A program made the position numbers and the translations under genes. A stretch of DNA of 64,000 bases from Amorphophallus konjac (Eukaryota; Streptophyta; Magnoliopsida; Alismatales; Araceae), in contig CM040118.1 of NCBI GenBank assembly GCA_022559845.1, positions 155,826,331 to 155,890,330 of the forward strand, in the 5' to 3' direction. The notes under the pieces were generated by a model that saw only the letters and a list, made by a program, of their open reading frames with translations, ran no database searches and was not told the DNA's origin. This document shows positions 10,423-19,713 of this stretch, piece by piece; within the stretch, counting starts at the first letter, position 1; each line of letters begins with the position of its first letter.

Positions 10423-12159
10423 ATGGCTCATCCTCCACTATTCAGTAGTTCAAATATTAAATTCTGGCTATATCGTATGCACAAGCATGTTAACTCTATT
10501 AATCCACAATTGTGGAAGGTTATCTCTCACAGTCCACATGAACTTCCTAAGGATAAGTCCAAGTGGACTCATGTTCACAAGTTGAAAAATGATGATAATG
10601 TGAGAGCTCTAAATTTAATGAAGGCTACAATCGGTTCTGATGATTTTTCCTCCTTCTCAGGTTGTAGCTCGACAAAGGAAATATTAGATGAATTGCTTCG
10701 CATCCATAATGGAAAGGAAGAAGAATGTCTCATGGCAAGAAGGAGTGATCAATCAGATGAGTCCTCATCCCAGGTAAACTCTGAGACCAAGGATATGAGT
10801 CATGATGATTTAGTGGCCATGCATGAGCATCTACTGGAAAAATATGAAAGAGTTAAATCAAAAAAGCGAAAATTAAGAAAAGAGAAAATTTCTGAAGTCA
10901 GAAGTCTGAAAGAAGAAAATGTCTACTTGGAAAATCAAAATAAAAAGCTAATGGTTCTTAATACTGTCTTCTCTGAAAGATGGTTGTCAATTGAAAAAGG
11001 AAAAACTGTTGTGAAGGAAAATGAGAACAACATTGAAATAATGGTTCAACAAGAAAATGAAACTCTGAAGAACCTGAATGATGCTTTGCAACAACAGCTG
11101 ATTGTTTGTGAATCTGAGCTATCCAAGTATGAAGTGAGTATTACTTCATTGAATTCTGAGATTGAAGATCTGAAAAATTCTTTGTCAAAATTCGTTAAAG
11201 GAAAAGACAATTTGAATAAGCTGCTTGGTTCTAAAGTGAATTTTCAGAAAGAAGGACTTGGGTATGTGCATGTTAATAAGAAAGTGAATGAAAATAAGAA
11301 GTCAACTGTATTCGTGAAAAGCTCTGAACAAGCTAATCAATCTAGTTCTTCTATTTTTCAATTCACTGTTAAGAAGGCTGAAAATTCAGATAAGAAACAG
11401 AAAAAGATTCAAAAACAAAAGAAAAATGCGGATTTGGATAAGTCCAAACATGTCTCTGATTTACATGTGCATGCTGCTCACTGCTCACACACACATTCAC
11501 ACTCTCATGAGAATATCAATCTTGTCAAACAAGTGAATGTGAATAAAAAGGCTATAACATGTCACTATTGTGGGAAAGTTGGCCATATTATGTATAATTG
11601 TGTAGCATTGATAAATGATGAAAGAAATGCTGTTAGAAAGTATCCTAGAAATCATCTTAGGAAACATTCTACTGATCAGGAAAAGAAAATTCAATGCTAT
11701 TGCTGTGGGAAGTTTGGTCACATTGCTGCCTTCTGCTGGCATGCTCAGGGAAAGAAAACTAACTCTGGATTTGTTAATTTCCCTGTTAATAAAAATATTA
11801 TTGATAGAAAGAAGCTTGGTTCTAGAAGCAAACACACTGTATGTTTTGAATGTGGAAAGCTAGGCCACAGAGCTGTTAACTGTTGGTTGGCCGGTTATGA
11901 AAAGAAAAATTTTCATGTCAATAATAGAATTAATCATGTTCACTCACACCATGTTCACGCCAATGCTGATGTATACAAGGAGAACACGAAATCTGTTATT
12001 TCTTGTTATCATTGTGGGCAGGTGGGGCATTCCATGTATAATTGTCATATCATGTGTTGTGATGATAAACATGTGAAAAATCTGTTGAGAAAACCTGCTA
12101 GGAGTGTCACTGCTAAACCAGGACCGAAGGTTTCTTGGGTACCTGTTACATCAAAATGA
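10423..12159 (+). CDS. Gag protein of element A with four zinc knuckles
   Basis: An intact 578-codon ORF starts at the first ATG after the primer site. The N-terminus (PLFSSSNIKFWLYRMHKHV) is a shortened copia gag capsid region, and residues 10-105 resemble the gag of B. Residues about 130-290 are Lys/Glu-rich and predicted to coil. Four CX2CX4HX4C zinc knuckles follow at about residues 379-392, 424-437, 471-484 and 528-541, separated by Lys- and His-rich linkers. One linker has alternating His residues (near 11480-11510). The C-terminal WVPVTSK resembles the gag end of B (WVPKSFI). Zinc knuckles bind the packaged RNA. The ORF is intact although the element lacks pol, which suggests the gag is still useful for transmission. 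The product would form particles only if a partner supplies protease and RT. Confidence 0.9.
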   Translation: MAHPPLFSSSNIKFWLYRMHKHVNSINPQLWKVISHSPHELPKDKSKWTHVHKLKNDDNVRALNLMKATIGSDDFSSFSGCSSTKEILDELLRIHNGKEEECLMARRSDQSDESSSQVNSETKDMSHDDLVAMHEHLLEKYERVKSKKRKLRKEKISEVRSLKEENVYLENQNKKLMVLNTVFSERWLSIEKGKTVVKENENNIEIMVQQENETLKNLNDALQQQLIVCESELSKYEVSITSLNSEIEDLKNSLSKFVKGKDNLNKLLGSKVNFQKEGLGYVHVNKKVNENKKSTVFVKSSEQANQSSSSIFQFTVKKAENSDKKQKKIQKQKKNADLDKSKHVSDLHVHAAHCSHTHSHSHENINLVKQVNVNKKAITCHYCGKVGHIMYNCVALINDERNAVRKYPRNHLRKHSTDQEKKIQCYCCGKFGHIAAFCWHAQGKKTNSGFVNFPVNKNIIDRKKLGSRSKHTVCFECGKLGHRAVNCWLAGYEKKNFHVNNRINHVHSHHVHANADVYKENTKSVISCYHCGQVGHSMYNCHIMCCDDKHVKNLLRKPARSVTAKPGPKVSWVPVTSK

Positions 12160-14481
12160 TGTGTCTGCTACAGGTGTGCCTTGGAAGCTGAAGAATAAAA
12201 GGGGGAAATAACCCAAGGCACTCAAGAATGAACAACCCCTTCTAAACTATTCAGGTAAACTCTCTGCATTTCTTGTTTTGAAACTCTTGCATATCTGCCA
12301 TTTGTAGTTGTTTGATAATTGTTGAAATGCATAAACTCTGAAAACAAATTGCATTCTGAATAATCCGAACTGCTTATGTATGTGGCTTGAAATTTGTCTA
12401 CTGCATAGTTCATTGAAAATCTGTCCATTGCATCCTGAAAAATCTGATAAGCTGAAATTTGATCCATGCATGCTGCCCATGTTGAATTATCATTCATGAC
12501 CTCAATGGTATATAAATGGTATGGTACCAAAAGGCAGGGAAATCTGTCTGGAGGTTCCTACTATGTGTGAGGTGGTCTTTTAGATCAAGTGCTCCGCCTA
12601 GTACCATGGGTCACTTTGTTGAATAGGACAGTCTGAATGTGCACAAGTCACTATATCATTTGGAATCACATGTTCAGTTTCTCATGGCAAACACTGCATG
12701 TTTTCAGGGGGAGTTAGTTGCATGTGTTTTTGCATACATATAGTGCATTGCATTTCATTTCATTGAAAATGCCAAAAAGAGTGTATGAATGCATGTTGAT
12801 AGGGGGAGTCAATGCATCGCATATAGGTTGTCAAATGCATACTCTTGTGAGAATTCATTACATACCCTTCATCATTGATCTTAGTTGACAAACCTTGATA
12901 ATATCAGAAATCATTGAGCCTCGAAATCTCTCTTATCAATTGGTATCTTTTGGCTTCAGAATTCCATCAATCCTTCATGAAGATTTCAATGGGACTATCT
13001 CGATCATAAATCTGAAAACTCTTGAACTAGAAATCTTCTATTATACATTTTTATGAATGACTGAAATAACTCATGTGGTTTAAGTTTAATGTATTCAATG
13101 AGTTTGACTTAAAATCTCTTAAAAATATCTGAAGCATGTTTAATAAACCTTAACCATCTGTTTCATGCTGTGTCTTGTAAAATCCTCTGAAATCTGCATT
13201 ATTGAATACATGACTTTATTTGGTTAAGTACATGAAATTGTTATTGATTTGAAGCAAATGAATTTTTCTGAAATGTCTAAAGGGTATTTTCTGTCAGAGC
13301 AATGACCTTGGTCACTGAGAAACACATGTCCAAAGGACTGTGTCATGAGGTACCATAGTTAACTCTGATTAAGAATAATTGAAATTCAGGCAGAGCAATG
13401 GCATGCACACTGAGAAATATAACTCACTCATCAAGAAATGATTTACAGTGTGTCATGATGTGTAAATGCTATCTCTATTCATATAAAGCATGACAGTTAG
13501 TCACACTAAGTGCTTAGGGATAGTGGCCTCTGATCAAGGTATATCCTCTAGTTATAAGGTGTGCACTGAACTAGAGTGCTCGTAAAATTTGTAGCATGAA
13601 AAATTGTTGAACGAATTGAAATATCTGAATATTGATGCTAAAATCAAATTGCTACAACCCTAGACAACATCTTATGATTTCATAATTGCTTGATTTCAAT
13701 ACTGATGCATGTAATTCCGAAAGAAGTCAATAATTTTGATTGTGTAAGAGGAAGGGAGTTTTATCAAGATAAATATGAGGGCTTCGTTCATTTTTATTAA
13801 ACCATGGTTTTAGATATCAATACAGAGTTTTATTGATAAACTCTACATACATCATGTTTAAACTATGTTGTTCAATAAAGCTCATTCATAAGCCCTTATA
13901 ATGGAAGACTTTGAAATATTCTGATTTGGATTTATGAGAATGACATTTCCTTGAAAATCTGACTAAAATTCTTGTAGTTGAAGCCTTCTTTGAAAAATCT
14001 GATTATTTGAAACTCTTCTGCACATGTCCTTGGCTCATTGACCTGAACTTATCCTTGTATGCCCCTATGGTCTTCTTCTCATCCATCTCATAAGATTCCA
14101 TTTATTGAGGGGGAGCCTTCTTGTCATATGCATCATGCTGCATAGAAGGAGAAAAATTATGTTCTTGCATTCATATTTCTAGGGGGAGATCTTGCATTCT
14201 GGTATCTGTTTATATTGATTGTTTGCCAAAGGGAAAATTTTCATTCAATCATTGCATGCTGGCTTCTTTTGATCATCTCTAACTAATGACTTTTTGCTGA
14301 AACTCTTAAAGGGGGAGAATTGTGTTCTTGCAAAAGGGAGAAATTGACTGAATTTTTATACATGCTTTAATTTCTCAAATTATTTTCTTTTTGATGAAGT
14401 CAAAGGGGGAGAATAATTTGAGTCATCAGAATGCCTCACATCATCAGAATGACTCAATGTGTTGAAAGTGTTGCCATCATC
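12160..14481 (+). other. Non-coding 3' internal region of A with repeated purine motifs
   Basis: No ORF of note. AGGGGGAG or GGGGGA motifs occur near 12198, 12705, 12801, 14107, 14181, 14308 and 14402, matching the repeated polypurine tracts known in Sireviruses. Two copies of an AGAGCAATG...ACTGAGAAA...GTCATGA module start near 13298 and 13393. The same paired module occurs in B at 26212 and 26327. The whole segment resembles the pol-env spacer of B with the genes removed. Confidence 0.75.
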
Positions 14482-14495
14482 AAAAAGGGGGAGAT
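14482..14495 (+). other. Polypurine tract of A
   Basis: AAAAAGGGGGAGAT directly before the 3' LTR. It primes plus-strand DNA synthesis. Confidence 0.9.
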
Positions 14496-17337
14496 TGTTG
14501 TGCCCCTGTGGCTTTAATGGTGGTTTTGATGATTGGTCTTTGAGGTGAGTTATTCAGTATGAGTCATCTTGCTGTGTGAGTCATCATAAGTTCTGATATG
14601 GCATTGCATATTTGATTATGTTCAGTCATGTTACTGTTGCTCCTTAGACTGAATTTTGATACTGCAGCGTCGACCAATCGAACTGCAGCGTCGACGCTGC
14701 CAAGGCACTTCAGAAGTAGTAGTAAGAAATATTTGTACTGATGCGTCCACGTTGCTTGGTCAATGCGTTGACGCTTGGTGCCTCTTTAACTTCATTTATT
14801 CTTTGGTCTGGTCTGTGGTGCGTCGACCCCTTGTGCTGATGGGTCGACCCCTCAGTTCATTCATCAGATTTATAGAAGTCCATACATTGGTCTTCAGGCG
14901 TTCCAAGTATGCACATTAATTCAGGTTCTCCAAGTCTATACAATGAAGTCTGAGCATTGCATTTGCATTCACAATGTCTTCACACCTGAAGTCTATACAT
15001 TGTGTCATTCACATCTGCAAGTCTAGACATTGGAAAGTCTATACAGACTTCAGCGTAAGTGTGTACAGTGTCTGTCTTCATGCATTAGGCAAAGTCTATA
15101 CAGTCCAGCCTATTCCTACGATCAAGGCTTTAGCTACACTCTAAGTCTGTACATTGACTTCGCTTCATCAAGTCTGTACACTGGCTTCAATCCTTCCAAG
15201 CCTGTACAGCCGTTCACTGTTGAAGTCCATACACATCGGTTTGATTCAAAGTCTGTACACTGCTTCACTTTGTCAAAGTACATACATCCTCAGCTGAACC
15301 CCATGTCTGTATAATGGCCTCAATCTTCATCAAGTTTACACAGTGCTTCAACCTTCTTATAGTCTGTACAGCCTACCTTATCGATTCAGAGTCTATACAT
15401 CGCTCAAGCGTTCAAAGCATCTGAAGTCTGTACAGCGTCCGTTGTCTAGAGTTCTTGAAGGATATATACATTGGACTGTTTCTTTCGAAGTATATACACT
15501 ACAATGTACATACTTAAACCTTATGACTTCATTCTTGTTGCTGAAGGGAATAGGGTCGACGCTGGGAGCTTAAAGCATCCACGCATCAGTTGACGATGCC
15601 TTCACGATATCTTCCACAACGTCAACGCCACAATGGAGCAGCGTCGACGCAGCGGCTTAAGAGACGCCAATATTCAAGGCAAGACAGGCCTTAATGTACA
15701 TGTTCGTGCGTCAACGCCATCAACAAGCAGCGTCGACGCAGCGGCGGAAGAGAGGCCAATACACACTTCTGATTTTCATCTGTGCATCAACGCCACCAAC
15801 TGGCAGCGTCGACGCAGCAGTTCAAGAAAGGGGCGACTTATCTCTGGCTGTCTTCAACGCGTCAACGCTATCCACAGCAGGGTCGACGTAGTGGGGCAAA
15901 TTCAAATGTGTACAAGCAAAGAGTAGACGTAGTGATGCCAGTGCGTCAACGCGGTCAGTCTCCAGAAACAGAACCCTACGAGCCAGACACGTGTAAGCCA
16001 CTGACTGCTACCCTGCCACGAGGAAGGAACTTTCGTTCAAGTCTGAGGATGCCTCCAACCATTCGAGGGGGCACGTGATCCGATGGGAAAAAGGGGCAGG
16101 ATGGTGACACGTGTTAGATAAGGGGTGCTACCCCGCCAAGTGGACCAATCAGTGGTCACTAAGGCATTTTCTACTCAACCTTCGGAGGTTCTGTTTCTGA
16201 TATAAAATCACCCCATCATCCTCTCGAAAAGGGTTAACTCTCCACAGAAGAAGAGGAAGCTCTCCAGCAAAGAAATCTGAGAGTGTGAGCAAAAGAAGAG
16301 AAGAGAAGCAGCAGAGCGAAGAAGAAGAAGGAAGAAGGAAGCAGAAGAAAAAGAAGAAAGAGAAGAGACATGGAGAGCCTGCGAAAGAGAAGAAAATAGA
16401 GAGTGAGAGCAGAAGAGAAAGATTGCGTGAGCTGAGAAGAAGAAAGAAGAGGAAGAAAAGAAGAAGAGGAGAGAGTCTATTGAAGACCTGTTTAGTCTGT
16501 TCGTGGATCAAATCCAGAACGACTATTGTGTTTCATTTCCAGCTTTTGTTGCTGTGCTTTTTATGTTTCCTTATTTTCCCTTTTGGTTCTCTGGTTAGCT
16601 TTGTACTTCCGATCCTCTGGACTGAGGTCGGGTTCCTCCTGGTGGGTCAGGAGAAGGGAGATCTAATCTCCGGTTGCAAGTAGCTAGGTGCTACTTGTGG
16701 GTACCCTCCGGTTTGGAGGAAGGGAGACTTGTCTCCGGTTCTGGGCTTGTGGGTAGCAAGTCCAGGGGTCCCTCCGGTCTGGAGGAAGAGAGACTTCGGT
16801 CTCTGGTTTCCAAGTGATTGGGAGTCACTTGGGGGGTCCCTCCGGTTGGGAGGAAGAGGGGAGTTTGTTCCCCTGGTCAAGCTGTGTGTCAGCACCTGTT
16901 GCAGACTGAGTCTGCTTGGTTCTAGCATTGCTAGTGAAGCCTCACTCCGGTTGGGAGTGCGGGGTGGATGTAGGTCTGGAGGACCGAACCACCTTAAAAT
17001 TATTTGTGTAGTGGTTTGCCTTGCGTTAGCTCCATATCTTCTACCTCCCATTCACAGGTTGTGCATGCTTGGCTAGTTGCATTATCCAGAGAGTTATTTT
17101 TAAGCATTGTATTCTGCTAAGTGTGATTGGGTTGTTTAGCTCTGGCTTCGTTTCTGGTTGTTCAGGTGGCTGCATTGGTGCAGTCCAACTATTTGTTCAT
17201 TTGTTACCTTATCATTTCATCTTGGTAAGCTCATTAGTCTTTATTCCGCATATCTGAGCTTTAGAGTTTTAATTTGGGCTATATTTTCTAGAGCAATACA
17301 TTCACCCCCCTCTGTATCCGGGCCTAGCACCCTAACA
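14496..17337 (+). repeat. 3' LTR of A
   Basis: 2842 bp, collinear with 7457-10299 with scattered substitutions and a few single-base indels (about 98% identity by eye, not computed). The same motif arrays are present. Ends CCTAACA, then ccatt. Confidence 0.93.
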
Positions 17338-17503
17338 CCATTAGACTGTGAAAGTGTAGTAAATGCTCATGGAAGTAAAGAACGCATGCAAAATGGTGCT
17401 GATCGTACCGGGAAGGGGGGTGAGAAGGGGGATGGCCGAGACTTTCGACCATCCGCCTTCCCTATGTTTTGGGTTGAAAAACCTCTTTAAGAAGGGATCT
17501 AGG
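17338..17503. mobile_element. Solo LTR G, part 2 of 3
   Basis: Sequence between the right duplication of A (ccatt, 17338-17342) and the left duplication of the T+B unit (ctagg, 17499-17503). No coding content. Confidence 0.55.
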
Positions 17504-17763
17504 TGTTGGTTTATTCCAACGTTTATTTCCAGCATCTCCTTGTATTTGGTGTGTACCATGTGGGGTATGGGACCCACGTGGGACCATCGGTGCTTGGCAG
17601 CCCAACCCGTCGCATGGATTATGGGGTCCATGTGCGAAGCCCCTCATGCCCGCCCACAGCACGTCATAGACGTGGGGCTCTGCGCTGCCATAAGGAAATA
17701 CGGTCTAACCTTCGCTACCAGCTCGAGCTTTTAGCGCAATGGTAGGGGCTTGATCCTGTAAAC
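17504..17763 (+). repeat. Left LTR of T
   Basis: 260 bp. It contains the palindrome CCCACGTGGG, and an A-box-like TAGCGCAATGG near its end (17732-17742). Confidence 0.88.
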
Positions 17764-17775
17764 TGGTATCAGAGC
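17764..17775 (+). other. Primer binding site of T (tRNA-iMet)
   Basis: TGGTATCAGAGC directly after the left LTR. Confidence 0.9.
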
Positions 17776-17817
17776 GAGGTCACGGGTTCAAATCCCAGGT
17801 GCCGCTGGGGGGGAGAT

Positions 17818-18077
17818 TGTTGGTTTATTCCAACGTTTATTTCCAACGTCTCCTTGTATTTGGTGTGTACCATGTGGGGTATGGGACCCACGTGGGACCA
17901 TCGGTGCTTGGCAGCCCAACCCGTCGCATGGATTATGGGGTCCATGTGCGAAGCCCCTCATGCCCGCCCACAGCACGTCATAGACGTGGGGCTCTGCGCT
18001 GCCATAAGGAAATACGGTCTAACCTTCGCTACCAGCTCGAGCTTTTAGCGCAACGGTAGGGGCTTGATCCTGTAAAC
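17818..18077 (+). repeat. Right LTR of T
   Basis: 260 bp, three substitutions relative to the left copy. Followed by aat and then the B LTR. Confidence 0.88.
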
Positions 18078-18080
18078 AAT

Positions 18081-19658
18081 TGTTGTGCTCCTGATTTTGA
18101 TGATGATCACCATGACATGACAGGGTGTATTATTATCTGACAATATGGTTAGTGGCAAGAATTTCTGTTGAACTTTAATGCAGGCAATAATCGGCGTCGA
18201 CGCCACAAGATCAAAGGGTCGACGCAGTCTTCAGCTCCTCCAAGTTGAAGCATACTTCATCTAAACTGCGTCTACGCCTCAAGCAAGATAACGTCGACGT
18301 TGTGACTAGATCTCAAGATGTTTGAGTCATGCGCATGCTAACTGCGTCAACGCCACTCGGATGCAGCGTCGACTCGCATGCCTCCAGAAGATATCTTCAC
18401 ACAGCGTTGACGCTACCAGCTACCAGCGTCGACGCAGCGGGTGCCAAAAGACTAAGAAGATATCTTCACACAGCGTTGACGCTACCAGTTACCAGCGTCG
18501 ACGCAGCGGGTACCAAAAGACTAAGAAGCTATCTTCACATAGCGTCGACGCCACCAGTTATCAGCGTCAACGCAGTGATAGGCTGAGGTCAAATATCGAA
18601 GGAAGATAAGAAGCTGTCTTCACACAGCGTCTACGCATTCAAATGCTGGCGTCGACGCACCCAGTCCCAGACAAGCTCTCGGGCAAAAGGACTGGATAAA
18701 GTGGGCCAGCCATGTCTGCAAACAAACTACACTCTCCCTCCTTTAGTCCAGAAGCTTCTCCACACGTGAGCGAATGATTGGGAATCTTGTAGGGCCCAAT
18801 CTTGCGCGGGAAAAATGAAAAAGGAAATGTAGAAGTGGATCGAAGGGGGATGAGGAGGGAAGTGGAATAGAAGAGACGAAGAAGGACCAGTATATTGAAA
18901 GAAATGCGTAGAGCCTAGCATCGTGAAGAAGATCCAGTGCGTGGATTGAAAGATAGGCTCGTACTCCTGGTGAAGAAGATGAGAAGCTGAAGAACCATGA
19001 AGGCTTCAGACTGATCTAGTCTCAACTGAAGGGAAGATCACACTCAGATCATACTGTTCATCTCTTCGGGCTCTACTCTCTTCTGCTGCGCAAGAAGTCT
19101 GAAGATCCATTGATCAGCATATTCTGAGTTTACTTCTTACCTTGTATTTTCGTTTTCTTATACAATTCTATTCTCGGATTACTGTTCCAGTGGGATTCAG
19201 TGGTCAGGTGTGTTCTGATCCAGAGAGTGTTCTGAGATCAGAGTGTGTATAGACTCTGTGTCTACAAGCTGTTCGACAGCGGTTCTAAGACAGGATATAG
19301 TTGTCTTCTGCAGATTGGATCTGCAGGTCAGAGAAGGATTCTTCTCTGGTGTTAGCTAAGCTGTAAGGCTCAGCGGTGATCCCCACCGGTTTGGTGAGGG
19401 GGTGGACGTAGGTCTCGAGATAGAGACTGAACCACCTTAAAAACTCTGATCTACTGTGGCTTGTGCTTGTGGCTTGTTATTGTGTCCATTGTCTCGTTAG
19501 ACCGCTTAGATATTGCGCTAACTCTTTAGAGATTCTCGAACTAGATTTTTGTCTGTGCTATCACAGAGAGTGCAACTGTCTTATTCCGCCTAAAATTTTT
19601 AAGTGGTCAATCTATTCACCCCCTCCCCCTCTAGTTTGACGATCCTCTGCTCCCAACA
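18081..19658 (+). repeat. 5' LTR of B
   Basis: TGTTGTGCTCC...TCCCAACA. Positions 18190-18660 hold about fourteen GCGTCGACGC or one-base variants, often in pairs 10-15 bp apart. A GA-rich stretch lies at 18820-18980. Confidence 0.95.
18190..18660 (+). repeat. GCGTCGACGC palindrome array in the B 5' LTR
   Basis: About fourteen copies of the 10-bp palindrome or of single-base variants (GCGTTGACGC, GCGTCAACGC, GCGTCTACGC). Each copy is self-complementary, and neighbouring copies can also pair with each other. The same array is in the 3' LTR at 29770-30240. Confidence 0.9.
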
Positions 19659-19660
19659 AG

Positions 19661-19672
19661 TGGTATCAGAGC
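19661..19672 (+). other. Primer binding site of B (tRNA-iMet)
   Basis: TGGTATCAGAGC, two bases after the LTR end. Confidence 0.93.
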
Positions 19673-19713
19673 ACCAGGCTCTCTTGAACGGTTTAACAGC
19701 CTAGAGAGAAGTA

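Larger units (their letters stand above)
7457..17337 (+). mobile_element. Element A: gag-only Sirevirus-type Ty1/copia retrotransposon
   Basis: TG...CA ends with a perfect 5-bp duplication ccatt (7452-7456 and 17338-17342). Long LTRs enclose an internal region of only about 4.2 kb. It has an iMet primer site, one long gag ORF, no pol or envelope-like ORF, and a series of AGGGGGAG purine motifs before the 3' LTR. The purine motif series and LTR palindromes are Sirevirus hallmarks. Lacking protease, integrase and RT, it must have been mobilised by a helper element. Confidence 0.93.
17504..18080 (+). mobile_element. Element T: TRIM-like miniature LTR retrotransposon
   Basis: Two 260-bp direct repeats (17504-17763 and 17818-18077) enclose only 54 bp, made of the iMet primer site TGGTATCAGAGC (17764-17775), a B-box-like segment and a GGGGGGGAGAT purine tract. 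The repeats start TGTTGGTTTATTCC and differ at three positions. No coding capacity. The 3 bp aat (18078-18080) join it directly to the 5' LTR of B. The left flank is ctagg. There is no copy of ctagg between T and B; it appears after B at 31239-31243. T depends entirely on proteins from other elements. Confidence 0.9.

Noticed and set aside
17700..17810. Genuine tRNA gene
   Set aside because: A- and B-box-like sequences are present, but the acceptor and anticodon stems do not form. The segment is part of TRIM T.
18322..18609. ORFs in the B LTR (repeated at 29902-30189)
   Set aside because: Translations of the palindrome array inside an LTR; no sign of a gene.
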